Positions 50,758 through 59,567 are shown, numbered from the stretch's first letter. The stretch: 64,000 nucleotides of DNA from Amycolatopsis sp. CA-126428 (GCF_002904335.1 NZ_PPHF01000187.1:62001-126000); one strand, 5' to 3'. Translations and numbers: made by a program. The notes: a model not told the origin generated them from the sequence alone.

Positions 50758-51946
50758 AGCAGCTGATGTTCGAAGACGACGTCCAGTTCTGGTTCGAAAC
50801 CCTGCGCCTGTTCGGGCACGCGGCCTACGGCGGCTCGGACTTCGGCGAGGTCCTCGCGGCGGCCTCGACGGTGACGCCGGGCGACTACGACAGCTGGCAC
50901 GACGCCTACCGCGCGCTGGCCGACCGGCTGTACGCCGAAGCGGCTGAGGCGGGGCCGGTCACCGCGCGGGACCTGCTGCTGCGCGCCTCGACGTACTACT
51001 TCTCCTCGGAATTCTTCCTGCACGGCGACCCGGCGGACCCGCGGATCGCGGCGGCGTACGACCGCAGCGTCGAGTGCTTCCGCCGGGCGGGCGTGGCCGA
51101 GCCGGTCGAAATCCCTTACGACGGCACGGTTCTGCACGGTTACTTCTACCGCGCGCCGGGCGAGGACCCGAAGCCGTTGCTGATCATGCACAACGGTTTC
51201 GACGGCAGCGCCGAGGAACTGCACTACCTGGGCGCGGCGGCCGGCGCGTCGCACGGCTACCACGTTCTGACGTTCGACGGCCCCGGCCAGCCGAGCGCGG
51301 TCCGGCGCGAGAAGCTCCTGTTCCGCCCGGACTGGGAGCACGTGGTCACGCCGGTGGTGGACTTCGCGCTGGCGCTCGACGGCGTCGACCCGGCGCGCAT
51401 CGCGCTGCTCGGCGTGAGCTTGGGCGGCATGCTGGCCCCGCGCGCGGCGGCGTTCGAGCCCCGCCTGGCCGCGGTGGTCGCGGGGTGGACGGCGTGTACG
51501 ACGCGGGCTCCGCGGTGACGTCGATGCTGCCGTGGCCGCGCGAGGAGATCGTGCGCCGGGCCCGGGCGCCGCACGACGAGGAGTTCGACGCGCTGCTCGC
51601 CGCGGGGCGCCGAACGAGCCCGACGCTGCGCTGGGCGTGCGACCACGGCCGTTACGTGCTGGGCGCGGCGACCGACCGCGAGTTCGTCGCGAAGTACCTG
51701 GAGTACACGCTCGAGGACGGCGTGGCGGAGAAGATCACCTGCCCGGTCCTGGTGTGCGAAGCGGCCGACGACCTCTTCTTCGGCGGTTCGCGGGAGACCG
51801 AGCCCCGGCGGCTGTACGCGCACTTGGCGGCACCGAAGACGCTGCTGACGTTCACGGCGGAGGAGGGCGCGGACGCGCACTGCCACGTCGGCGCCCAGCG
51901 GCTGGCGACGGGCCGGATCTACGACTGGCTGGACCGGACGCTTTAA
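50754..51946 (+). pseudogene. Alpha/beta hydrolase split by a frameshift
   Basis: The first frame (50754-51518) gives an N-terminal cap region and the core with LLIMHNGFDGSAEELHYLGA and nucleophile GVSLGG. At about 51489 (run GCGGGGTGG) it turns into nonsense and stops. One frame over, the protein continues from VDGVYDAGSAVTSMLPWPRE with the acid CEAADDLFF and the His in ADAHCHVGAQR, ending at 51946. One or two bases changed would restore about 397 residues of a family near the FrsA/dipeptidyl-peptidase-type hydrolases. The split separates the Ser from Asp and His. It could be an assembly error. Confidence 0.8.
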
Positions 51947-52569
51947 CCTTCGAGGGCGAGCGCCGCGCCGAAGCCCACCAGCGCGGTGCCCGTCGCGCCG
52001 TCCATCGCCCGGCGCACCTTCCGCTGCCCCAGCCAGCCCCGGACCCGGTGCACGAAGAACAGCAGCAGCACCTGCCACACGACGCCCAGGGCCGCGACCG
52101 TGTACGCCAGCAGCAGCGCGTCGGCCTGGTCCGTCACGCCCGGCGTCAGGAACTGCGGCAGCACCGACAGGTACAGCACGATCACCTTGGGGTTGGTGAT
52201 GTTGGACAGGAACCCTTCGCGGAACCGCCGTCCGCGGGAGGCGCGGGCCCGCCGGACGTCGTCGAGGGCCTCGTAGTTCCCGCGCCAGGCGCCGCGGAGG
52301 GCCTGGACGCCCAGGATGACGAGGTACGCGGCGCCGAGCCACTTCACCGTTTCGAACACCGGGCGGTAGCGGGTGATCACCGCGCCCAGGCCGAGCGCCG
52401 CCGCCGTGCCCTGCAGGAAGTTCGCGACGGTGATCCCCGCGCACGCCCAGCCGCCGCCACGGGCACCGCCGGTCAGGGCGTTCTTCAGCACGACCATCGT
52501 GTCCGGGCCCGGCATCATCGCCAGGAACGCCATCATCCCGGCGAACCCCGCGTAGGTGCTCCAGGTCAT
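51943..52569 (-). CDS. LysE-family amino-acid exporter, copy 2
   Basis: This 208-residue protein has six membrane helices and the LysE/RhtB motif PGPDTMVVLKNALTGGARGG near the start and GFLSNITNPKVIVLYLSVLP in the middle. It exports amino acids or derivatives. Its ATG overlaps the stop of the upstream copy (TGATG). It is about 60 percent identical to that copy by eye, so it is a tandem duplicate. Confidence 0.92.
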   Translation of the reverse strand: MTWSTYAGFAGMMAFLAMMPGPDTMVVLKNALTGGARGGGWACAGITVANFLQGTAAALGLGAVITRYRPVFETVKWLGAAYLVILGVQALRGAWRGNYEALDDVRRARASRGRRFREGFLSNITNPKVIVLYLSVLPQFLTPGVTDQADALLLAYTVAALGVVWQVLLLFFVHRVRGWLGQRKVRRAMDGATGTALVGFGAALALEG

Positions 52570-53195
52570 CAGGCCTCCAGGGCGAGGGCGGCGCCGAAGC
52601 CGAGCAGCGCGGTACCGGTGACGCCGTCCAGCGCCCGGCGCACCCGCCGGCGCTCCAGCCACGCCCGCACGCGGTGCACGAACACCAGCAGCACCAGCAA
52701 CCACAGCACACCGAGCACGGCGACGGTGTAGGCCAGCGCGAGCGCGTCCCACGTCGTGGTGCGCCCCGGATCGAGGAACTGCGGCAGCACGGACAGGTAC
52801 AGCACCAGCACCTTCGGGTTGGTGATGTTGGAGAGGAAGCCTTCGCGGAACCGCCGGAACCCGCCGCCCCGGCGCCGCTGGGCTTCTTCGACGGCGTGGT
52901 AGCTGCCGCGGAACGCACCGCGCAGCGCCTGGACGCCGAGGAAGACGAGGTAGGCCGCGCCGGCCCACTTGAGCGCGAGGAACACCGGCTGCGAGCGGGC
53001 GATGAGGACGCCGAGCCCCAGCGCCGCGGCGCTGCCCTGGACGGCGTTGCCGGCGAAGATGCCCACCGACGCGAGCAGCCCGCCCCGGAACCCGCCGGAC
53101 AGCGCGTTCTTGAGCATGACCATCGTGTCCGGCCCCGGCGCGAGCACGATCAGGACCACGATGACCAGGTAACTCCCGTACGAACTCCACGTCAC
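52569..53195 (-). CDS. LysE-family amino-acid exporter, copy 1
   Basis: This 208-residue protein is the same length as its neighbour and has the same motifs: APGPDTMVMLKNALSGGFRG, then GFLSNITNPKVLVLYLSVLP. Both end with LGFGAALALE followed by A or G. It is the promoter-proximal member of the pair. Differences cluster in the loop with AQRRRGGGFRRFREG and in the fifth helix. The two may form heteromers or export different substrates. Confidence 0.92.
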   Translation of the reverse strand: MTWSSYGSYLVIVVLIVLAPGPDTMVMLKNALSGGFRGGLLASVGIFAGNAVQGSAAALGLGVLIARSQPVFLALKWAGAAYLVFLGVQALRGAFRGSYHAVEEAQRRRGGGFRRFREGFLSNITNPKVLVLYLSVLPQFLDPGRTTTWDALALAYTVAVLGVLWLLVLLVFVHRVRAWLERRRVRRALDGVTGTALLGFGAALALEA

Positions 53196-53274
53196 GGCTG
53201 CCCACGCTAACCGACGGGACCGGCCCGGTCTCGCGGATTTCGGTCACACAGTCCCGTCTCCCGGTTCGCCGCGT

Positions 53275-53451
53275 GTGAACCAGGGGAGCTCAGGGGTCGG
53301 CGTCCTCGTCACCCGGCGGCGGCGCCGGATCGTCCACATCGACCCGTCCGCCGAACGCGATCTGGTGCTCCCCGCGATCAGCCACGCACACAGGGTGCAC
53401 GAGCAGGTGCGGCGCGCGCGGGACTCGGCGGGAGACGCTCCGGCAGAGTAG
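53275..53451 (+). CDS. Small uncharacterised ORF
   Basis: A 58-codon frame from GTG 53275 reads GVGVLVTRRRRRIVHIDPSA and then ERDLVLPAISHAHRVHEQVR before a stop at 53451, nine bases before the next gene. It has a regular basic/amphipathic look and ordinary codon use, but no family is recognised and no clear ribosome binding site is present. Confidence 0.35.
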   Translation: MNQGSSGVGVLVTRRRRRIVHIDPSAERDLVLPAISHAHRVHEQVRRARDSAGDAPAE

Positions 53452-53460
53452 TGTTCGGCC

Positions 53461-53982
53461 ATGTCAGCAGGCGAAATCGATCTTCTGCCCGGTGAACGCG
53501 TGCTCTGGGCGGGGGAGCCGGTCCAGCGCCCGCTCTACGTCGCCGCGGACGGGGTGATCGCCCCGGCGGGTCTCGTTCTCGCCGCCGCCTCCCTCTGGTT
53601 CCTGCTCACGAAACAGCCGAGCGGCGTCACCATGGCCGCCGCGGTGGTCGCGCTGGTGCTCGGCTGCTACGGCGCGGTCGGCCGGTCGGTCGTCCGGTAC
53701 CTCGCGCTCGGGCGCACCACCTACGCGCTGACGGACAGCCGGATCATCGCGCGCTCGGGCCTGTTCCGGCAGAAGGAACGCTCCAGCGAGCTGGCCGGCC
53801 TGCCGGCCCCGGTGCTCAAGACGGGGCCGTCCCGTACCGGGACCATCGCCTTCGGCGGCCCGGGAACGGTGACGCTGATGGGTATCGGCGAGCCCAAGCG
53901 GGTCCGCGACCTGCTCACCAAGGCGATCGAGGAGGCCACGGCCCGCCAGGCCCCGCCGGAGGCGGACAGCCCGGCCGCCTGA
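53461..53982 (+). CDS. Membrane protein with bacterial PH-like domain
   Basis: This 173-residue protein starts LLPGERVLWAGEPVQRPL, then two membrane helices (about 29-48 and 55-73), then a bPH2-type domain (GRTTYALTDSRIIARSGLFR). TAGTGT at 53449-53454 ends seven bases before the ATG, suggesting a leaderless transcript. It is a paralogue of the next gene. Function is unknown. Confidence 0.8.
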   Translation: MSAGEIDLLPGERVLWAGEPVQRPLYVAADGVIAPAGLVLAAASLWFLLTKQPSGVTMAAAVVALVLGCYGAVGRSVVRYLALGRTTYALTDSRIIARSGLFRQKERSSELAGLPAPVLKTGPSRTGTIAFGGPGTVTLMGIGEPKRVRDLLTKAIEEATARQAPPEADSPAA

Positions 53983-54036
53983 TCGGGCAACCCGCACGGC
54001 CTCCCGGAGCGTCAGCCCGGCAAAGAGGAGGTCGCC

Positions 54037-54543
54037 GTGGACGAACCGTTGATCGCCCTGGAACCGGGCGAGCGGCTGCTCTGGTCGGGACGGCCGCGGC
54101 GGATCGCCCCGACGGGTCTCGAGTGGTACCGCATCGTCTTCGGCTCGGTCATGGTGGCGGGGTTCGCCGCCGCCCTCGGATTGCCGGCCCCGGGGGCGGC
54201 CGTGACCTTGGGGATCGTCGGGCTCGCCGTCGTCTGGGGGCCGGTGCTCTGGCGGCTCCGGAGGACGCGCCGCGAGGTGTACGCGGTGACCGACCAGCGG
54301 GTCGTGGTGGCCGACCGCGTCTCGGGCCGCACCCGCGCGTACGAGTACCTGAGTGAGCTGGAGCCGCCGGTCGTCCGGCGCGGCCAGGACGGCGGCGGCC
54401 GGCTCACCCTCACCAGGCGGGACGCGGCCGTGAACCTGCTCGGCTACTCGATGCCGAAGCGGGGGCAACCGGCCCCGATCGAGCTGTTCGACGTGCCGGA
54501 CGCCGACGGGCTGGGTGCCCTGATCGTGCAGGCGCAGGACTGA
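54037..54543 (+). CDS. Membrane protein with bacterial PH-like domain, paralogue
   Basis: This 168-residue protein has the same plan as the gene before it: ALEPGERLLWSGRPRR, two membrane helices, then RREVYAVTDQRVVVADRVSG. The GTG start has GAGGAGG upstream. The C-terminal PIELFDVPDADGLGALIVQA resembles the end of bPH domains. The tandem pair suggests duplication; no partner gene gives a function. Confidence 0.8.
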   Translation: MDEPLIALEPGERLLWSGRPRRIAPTGLEWYRIVFGSVMVAGFAAALGLPAPGAAVTLGIVGLAVVWGPVLWRLRRTRREVYAVTDQRVVVADRVSGRTRAYEYLSELEPPVVRRGQDGGGRLTLTRRDAAVNLLGYSMPKRGQPAPIELFDVPDADGLGALIVQAQD

Positions 54544-54582
54544 TGTCACCCGGACGTGTCCGATTGCACTGCCACCATAAGT

Positions 54583-54594
54583 TACCGGTCGGTA
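54583..54594. promoter_or_regulatory. Palindrome upstream of the meaA-type mutase
   Basis: TACCG-GT-CGGTA at 54583-54594 is a perfect palindrome about 35 bp before the GTG. The form fits a TetR-type operator. No regulator is adjacent. Confidence 0.4.
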
Positions 54595-54628
54595 CACTCG
54601 ACGAAACGTCCACCGCCGGAGGTGCCCA

Positions 54629-56647
54629 GTGCCGTACCCAACGGACCGCGAGCGAGACCGACCGTGGGTGATGCGGACCTACGCGGGTCACTCGTCCGCG
54701 GCCGCGTCGAACGAGCTGTACCGGCGCAACCTCGCGAAGGGGCAAACCGGCCTCTCGGTGGCGTTCGACCTGCCCACCCAGACCGGCTACGACCCGGATC
54801 ACCAGCTCTCCCGCGGTGAGGTCGGCAAGGTCGGCGTCCCGGTGTCGCACCTCGGCGACATGCGGCGGCTCTTCGACGGCATCCCGCTCGCCGAAGCCAA
54901 CACGTCGATGACCATCAACGCGCCGGCCATGTGGCTGCTCGCGCTGTACGTCTCCGTGGCGCGTGAGCAGGCCGAGGCCGAGAGGCGGGACGTCGACGAA
55001 GTCCTCGCCAAGCTCGCCGGCACCACGCAGAACGACATCATCAAGGAGTACCTGTCCCGCGGGACCTACATCTTCCCGCCGGGGCCGAGCCTGCGGCTGA
55101 TCACCGACGTGATCGCCTGGACCGTGCACCACGTCCCCAAGTGGAACCCGATCAACATCTGCAGCTACCACCTGCAGGAAGCCGGCGCGACGCCGACGCA
55201 GGAGGTCGCGTACGCGCTGTGCACCGCGATCGCCGTGCTCGACGCCGTCCGCGATTCGGGGCAGGTCGACGCGGCCGACATGGCGAAGGTCGTCGCGCGG
55301 ATCTCGTTCTTCGTCAACGCCGGTGTCCGGTTCGTCGAGGAGATGTCCAAGATGCGCGCGTTCACCGCGCTCTGGGACGAGCTCACGCGGGACCGTTACG
55401 GCGTAACGGATCCCAAGGCCCGCCGGCTGCGCTACGGCGTGCAGGTCAACTCGCTGGGCCTCACCGAAGCCCAGCCGGAGAACAACGTCCAGCGGATCGT
55501 GCTCGAGATGCTCGCGGTGTCGCTCTCCCGCGGTGCCCGCGCCCGCGCGATCCAGCTGCCCGCGTGGAACGAAGCCCTCGGCCTGCCGCGGCCGTGGGAC
55601 CAGCAGTGGGCGCTGCGGATGCAGCAGGTGCTCGCGTTCGAGACGGACCTGCTGGAGTACGAGGACATCTTCGACGGCTCGCACGTCATCCAGGCGAAGG
55701 TCGACGAGATCATGGCCGGGGCCCGCGAGGAGATCGCCCGCGTGCAGGACCTCGGCGGCGCGGTCGCCGCGGTGGAGAGCGGCTACATGAAGTCGCAGCT
55801 GGTCGCCTCGCTGGCCGAGTACCGCCGCGAGATGGAGAACGGCGAGCGGGTCCTCGTCGGGGTCAACAAGTTCGGGACGACCGAGCCGTCGCCGCTGCAG
55901 GCCGAAGGGGCGAAGGCGATCGAGACGATCGACCCCGCCGTCGAGAAGGCCGCCGTCACCGCCATCGAGGAATGGCGCGCCGCGCGGGACAACGACGCCG
56001 CCGAGCGGTCGCTGGCCACGCTGAAGGACCGCGCGCGGACCACCGAGAACCTCTTCGAGGCCACTGTGGACTGTGCGCGGGCCGGCGTGACCACCGGCGA
56101 GTGGGCCGGCGCGCTGCGGGAGGTGTTCGGCGAATACCGGGCGCCCACCGGCGTGTCCGCCGCCGCGGTCGCCGGCGTGGGCGACCCCGAGCTGGAGCGG
56201 GTGCGCGCGCGGGTCCGGGAAACCGGGGCGGAGCTGGGCGAGCGGCTGCGCATCCTGGTCGGCAAGCCGGGCCTCGACGGGCACTCCAACGGCGCCGAGC
56301 AGGTCGCCGTCCGGGCGCGCGACGTCGGCTTCGAGGTCGTCTACCAGGGCATCCGGCTGACGCCCGAGCAGATCGTCGCCGCCGCGGTGCAGGAAGGCGT
56401 GCACGTCGTCGGGCTTTCCGTGCTCTCCGGCTCGCACCTCGAGGTCGTCCCGCACGTCGTCGACGGCCTGCGGGCGGCGGGCGCCGGCGACGTGCCGGTG
56501 ATCGTCGGCGGGATCATCCCGCCCGACGATGCCGCGCTGCTGACCGAACGCGGCATCGCCCGGGTGTTCACGCCCAAGGACTACGAGCTCACCGGGATCA
56601 TGGACGGCATCGTCAGCCTGATCCGGGAGCGGCACGGCCTCAGCTGA
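54629..56647 (+). CDS. meaA: MeaA-type adenosylcobalamin-dependent mutase (probable ethylmalonyl-CoA mutase)
   Basis: This 672-residue protein joins a methylmalonyl-CoA-mutase-like TIM barrel (RPWVMRTYAGHSSAAASNEL, FDLPTQTGYDPDH, GTTQNDIIKEYLSRGTYIFP) to a B12-binding domain with DGHSNGAEQ (DxHxxG), SVLSGSHLEVV and GGIIPPDDA. The length and single-chain form match Streptomyces MeaA and ethylmalonyl-CoA mutase rather than MutB. It acts in the ethylmalonyl-CoA pathway or in precursor supply for polyketides. The usual partner crotonyl-CoA carboxylase/reductase gene is not here. GGAGG precedes the GTG start. Confidence 0.88.
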   Translation: MPYPTDRERDRPWVMRTYAGHSSAAASNELYRRNLAKGQTGLSVAFDLPTQTGYDPDHQLSRGEVGKVGVPVSHLGDMRRLFDGIPLAEANTSMTINAPAMWLLALYVSVAREQAEAERRDVDEVLAKLAGTTQNDIIKEYLSRGTYIFPPGPSLRLITDVIAWTVHHVPKWNPINICSYHLQEAGATPTQEVAYALCTAIAVLDAVRDSGQVDAADMAKVVARISFFVNAGVRFVEEMSKMRAFTALWDELTRDRYGVTDPKARRLRYGVQVNSLGLTEAQPENNVQRIVLEMLAVSLSRGARARAIQLPAWNEALGLPRPWDQQWALRMQQVLAFETDLLEYEDIFDGSHVIQAKVDEIMAGAREEIARVQDLGGAVAAVESGYMKSQLVASLAEYRREMENGERVLVGVNKFGTTEPSPLQAEGAKAIETIDPAVEKAAVTAIEEWRAARDNDAAERSLATLKDRARTTENLFEATVDCARAGVTTGEWAGALREVFGEYRAPTGVSAAAVAGVGDPELERVRARVRETGAELGERLRILVGKPGLDGHSNGAEQVAVRARDVGFEVVYQGIRLTPEQIVAAAVQEGVHVVGLSVLSGSHLEVVPHVVDGLRAAGAGDVPVIVGGIIPPDDAALLTERGIARVFTPKDYELTGIMDGIVSLIRERHGLS

Positions 56648-57197
56648 GTCCGGCCAGGACGTCCTTTGTGGACTGCACGGTGGCGAAGCCGCCACCGTGC
56701 AGGTTGGTCGCCGTCGCCCGGGACAGCTCGTCGGCGGTGAGCACGGTGCCGTCGGGCCCTTCGAGGTCGAACGTGAACGTGGCGTCGAGGGCGAACGTGA
56801 CGTCGTAGCCGAGGTTCCCGCCCATCCGCGCGGTGGTCTCACAGCAGAAGTTCGTCTGGATGCCCGCCAGCACGATGCTCGTGATGCCGCGCTTGCGCAG
56901 CCACGCGTCGAGGTCGACGTCGCCGATGAAGGCCGAGTTGACCCGCTTGCCGAAGACGAGGTCCGGCCGCGCGCCGTCGAGTTCGGGCTTGAAGTCGTTG
57001 CCCGGCTGCCCGGGCCGCAGCGCGGACGTCGGGCCGGTCGAGTCGTGGTGCACCAGCACCACCGGGAGCCGCCGCTCCTGCCAGGCGTCGAGCAGTGCCT
57101 TGATGTTCGCTTCGGCGCCGGGGTTGTTGCGTGGTCCCCAGACGGGCTCGTCGAACCCGCGCTGGACGTCGATCAGGATGAGTGCCGTTTCGGTCAT
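56640..57197 (-). CDS. Isochorismatase-fold cysteine hydrolase
   Basis: This 185-residue protein has the catalytic triad of the family: Asp in LILIDVQRGF, Lys in DLVFGKRVNSAF, and Cys in AGIQTNFCCETTARMGGNLG. It probably hydrolyses an amide or carbamoyl group; the substrate is unknown. It is convergent with the mutase (8-bp overlap of ends) and divergent from the GlxA regulator, 72 bp apart, whose target it may be. Confidence 0.9.
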   Translation of the reverse strand: MTETALILIDVQRGFDEPVWGPRNNPGAEANIKALLDAWQERRLPVVLVHHDSTGPTSALRPGQPGNDFKPELDGARPDLVFGKRVNSAFIGDVDLDAWLRKRGITSIVLAGIQTNFCCETTARMGGNLGYDVTFALDATFTFDLEGPDGTVLTADELSRATATNLHGGGFATVQSTKDVLAGLS

Positions 57198-57269
57198 GAC
57201 GTCGAGTGTTGCCGTCCCCGGCACGGCGAGGGGAGTGGCAGAAGGCGCGCGATGCGGTACTTTTCTGCC

Positions 57270-58253
57270 ATGCGCACGATCGGCGTCCTCCTGCTGCCGG
57301 GCACCCGGATGTTCGACCTCGCGGTGATCGGCGAGGTCTGGGGCCAGGACCGGACCGACAGCGGCATCGGCCCGTTCACCGTGCGGCTGTGCAGCCCGGC
57401 CCGGGTGCGGACACGTACGTCGCCGTTCGGTGACGTCGCGGCCACGCACGGCCTCGCCGGGCTCGACGGCTGCGACCTCGTGCTGGCGCCGGGCCGCGAC
57501 GACCCTCTCGCCCCGGTGCCCGCGTCAGCGGTCACGGCGTTGCGGCGGGCCCACCGGGACGGGCGCACGGTCGCCGGGCTGTGTTCCGGCGCGTTCACGC
57601 TGGCCGCCGCCGGTCTGCTCGACGGCCGCCCGGCCACCACGCACTGGCGTGACCTCGACACGCTCGCCGGCGTCGCCCCGCGGGCGGATTTGCAGCGTGA
57701 CGTGCTCTACACCGACGACGGCGGGGTCCTGACGTCCGCGGGTGTCGTCGGCGGCCTCGACCTCTGCCTGTACCTGGTCCGGCGGGACCACGGCGCCGAC
57801 GTCGCCGCCAGGCTGGCGCGCCGGCTGGTGATGCCGCCCGCTCGCGAAGGCGGGCAGCGCCAGTACGTCGACAACCCGCTGCCGCCGTCGGCGGCCCAGC
57901 CCGGCCTGGCGTCCACAATGGACTGGGCGCTGGCCCGCCTCGGCGCCGGGATCGGGGTCGAGGACCTGGCCGGGCACGCGCGGATGAGCGAACGGACGTT
58001 CCACCGCGAGTTCGCGGCGGCCACCGGCGTCACCCCGGGGCGCTGGCTGCGCGTCCAGCGCGTCCGGTACGCGCAGCGCCTGCTGGAGACGACGGCGCTG
58101 CCGGTCGAGCGCGTCGCCGAGCGATCGGGGCTGGGCACGGCGGCCAACCTGCGCCGGCGGATGCGGGCCGAGGTCGGCGTCGGCCCGGACGGCTATCGGC
58201 GCACTTTCCGGGCCGGAGGGGCTACGGTCGGGGAATGTACGAGCACCTCCTGA
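57270..58253 (+). CDS. GlxA-family (DJ-1/PfpI plus AraC) transcriptional regulator
   Basis: This 327-residue protein has an N-terminal DJ-1/PfpI domain (MRTIGVLLLPGTRMFDLAVI, with the elbow TVAGLCSGAFTLAAAGLLDG) and a C-terminal AraC HTH (ARMSERTFHREFAAATGVTP, GRWLRVQRVRYAQRLLE). The Cys in GLCSGA suggests the ligand site is intact. TACTTT at 57258-57263 ends six bases before the ATG, consistent with a leaderless transcript. It is divergent from the isochorismatase-fold gene and overlaps the crotonase gene by 19 bp. Confidence 0.9.
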   Translation: MRTIGVLLLPGTRMFDLAVIGEVWGQDRTDSGIGPFTVRLCSPARVRTRTSPFGDVAATHGLAGLDGCDLVLAPGRDDPLAPVPASAVTALRRAHRDGRTVAGLCSGAFTLAAAGLLDGRPATTHWRDLDTLAGVAPRADLQRDVLYTDDGGVLTSAGVVGGLDLCLYLVRRDHGADVAARLARRLVMPPAREGGQRQYVDNPLPPSAAQPGLASTMDWALARLGAGIGVEDLAGHARMSERTFHREFAAATGVTPGRWLRVQRVRYAQRLLETTALPVERVAERSGLGTAANLRRRMRAEVGVGPDGYRRTFRAGGATVGECTSTS

Positions 58254-59002
58254 TGAGCCGGGACGGCGACACCGTCACGATCACCATGAACCGGCCGGAG
58301 CGGCGCAACTCGCTGTCCGCGGACCACCTCGCCGAGCTGCTCGCGGCGTTCCGCGCGGCGGGGACGTCCGACGCGACCGGCGTCGTGCTGGCCGGCGCGG
58401 GACCGGTGTTCTCCGCGGGGCACGACTTCGGCGACGTGGCCAAGCGCGACCTGATGGGCGTGCGTGAGCTGCTCACGGTGTGCACGGACCTGATGAAGAC
58501 GATGCAGTCGATCCCGCAGGTGGTCATCGCGCGGGTGCACGGCCTGGCCACCGCGGCGGGCTGTCAGCTCGTGGCGTCGTGCGACCTGGCCGTGGCCGCC
58601 GAGTCGGCGGGCTTCGCGCTGCCGGGCGGCAAGGGCGGCTGGTTCTGCCACACGCCGGCGGTGCCGGTGGCGCGCGCGATCGGCCGCAAGCGGCTGATGG
58701 AGCTGGCGCTGACGGGCGACGTCATCGACTCGGCGACGGCGTTGGAGTGGGGCCTGGTCAACCGGGTCGTTCCGGACGACCAGCTGGACGACGCCGTCGG
58801 GGACCTGCTGTCGCGGGCGACGCGCGGCAGCCGCGCCAGCAAGTCGATGGGCAAGGTGACGCTGTACGCCCAGCTCGACCGGCCCGAGGCCGACGCGTAC
58901 GCGATCGCGCTGGAGGTCATGGCGGCGGCGTCCCAGCTGCCGGGCGCCCGCGAAGGCATGGCGGCGTTCCTCGAGAAGCGCAAACCCTCCTGGCCCGACT
59001 GA
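58235..59002 (+). CDS. Crotonase-fold protein, ECHDC3-like
   Basis: This 255-residue protein has the crotonase fold: TITMNRPERRNSLSADHLAE, the oxyanion loop FSAGHDFGDV and HGLATAAGCQLVASCDLAVA. The two catalytic Glu of enoyl-CoA hydratase are replaced, by Gln in GCQL and by Gly in the PGGKGGWFCHTP stretch. The pattern ATAAGCQLVASCD and FCHTPAVPVARAIGRKR matches the ECHDC3 subfamily of unknown reaction. So the usual name enoyl-CoA hydratase is doubtful. Its start lies inside the end of the GlxA regulator gene, suggesting coexpression. Confidence 0.88.
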   Translation: MYEHLLMSRDGDTVTITMNRPERRNSLSADHLAELLAAFRAAGTSDATGVVLAGAGPVFSAGHDFGDVAKRDLMGVRELLTVCTDLMKTMQSIPQVVIARVHGLATAAGCQLVASCDLAVAAESAGFALPGGKGGWFCHTPAVPVARAIGRKRLMELALTGDVIDSATALEWGLVNRVVPDDQLDDAVGDLLSRATRGSRASKSMGKVTLYAQLDRPEADAYAIALEVMAAASQLPGAREGMAAFLEKRKPSWPD

Positions 59003-59041
59003 ACCCTTACGGCTCCGGCCGGGTTACGTCGTGGCCACGGA

Positions 59042-59064
59042 CCGTACCATACGGTATGGTACGG
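59042..59064. promoter_or_regulatory. Perfect 23-bp operator next to a TetR start
   Basis: Arms CCGTACCATAC (59042-59052) and GTATGGTACGG (59054-59064) are exact inverted repeats around one G, ending two bases before the ATG of the TetR gene. Autoregulation is nearly certain by position. A repressor bound here would cover the start codon. Confidence 0.82.
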
Positions 59065-59066
59065 CC

Positions 59067-59567
59067 ATGGCGGGCAAACGGGACTGGCTGGACGCGGGAC
59101 TGGTGCTGCTGGCGGAGCAGGGCGCACCGTCGGTGACCATCGAGCGGCTCACCGAACGCCTCGGGCTGTCGAAAGGCTCCTTCTACCACCACTTCAAGGG
59201 CATGAGCGGCTACCGCACCGCGCTGCTGGAGCACTTCGAGGCCGAACGCACCACGCGGTTCGTGGCGCAGGCCGAGGCGGCGGAGGGCGACCGGCTGGGC
59301 GCGTTGCTGAACCTCGTCCTCGCGCCGGGCCCCGGGCCGGAGCTGGAAATCGCCGTCCGGGCGTGGGCCCTGCAGGACGCCGAAGCCCGGGCGGTCCAGG
59401 AGCGCGTGGACTCGACCCGGGTGGCCTACCTGACCGAGATCAGCGGCGACGCCGGCCTCGCGCGGGCGCTGTACCTGGTGGTCGTCGGGGCGGGGCAGGT
59501 CGTGCCGCCGCTGACCGGCCGGCAGCTCAAGGACGCACTGGAACTCGTACTGGGGAGACGGAAATGA
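59067..59567 (+). CDS. TetR-family repressor (short)
   Basis: This 166-residue protein has the HTH (MAGKRDWLDAGLVLLAEQGA, VTIERLTERLGLSKGSFYHH) and a short C-terminal domain (TRVAYLTEISGDAGLARALY). ATG 59067 is chosen because the palindrome lies upstream of it, although an upstream start would extend the frame by 12 codons through the operator. It overlaps the DUF2867 gene (ATGA), so the two form an autoregulated pair. Confidence 0.9.
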   Translation: MAGKRDWLDAGLVLLAEQGAPSVTIERLTERLGLSKGSFYHHFKGMSGYRTALLEHFEAERTTRFVAQAEAAEGDRLGALLNLVLAPGPGPELEIAVRAWALQDAEARAVQERVDSTRVAYLTEISGDAGLARALYLVVVGAGQVVPPLTGRQLKDALELVLGRRK

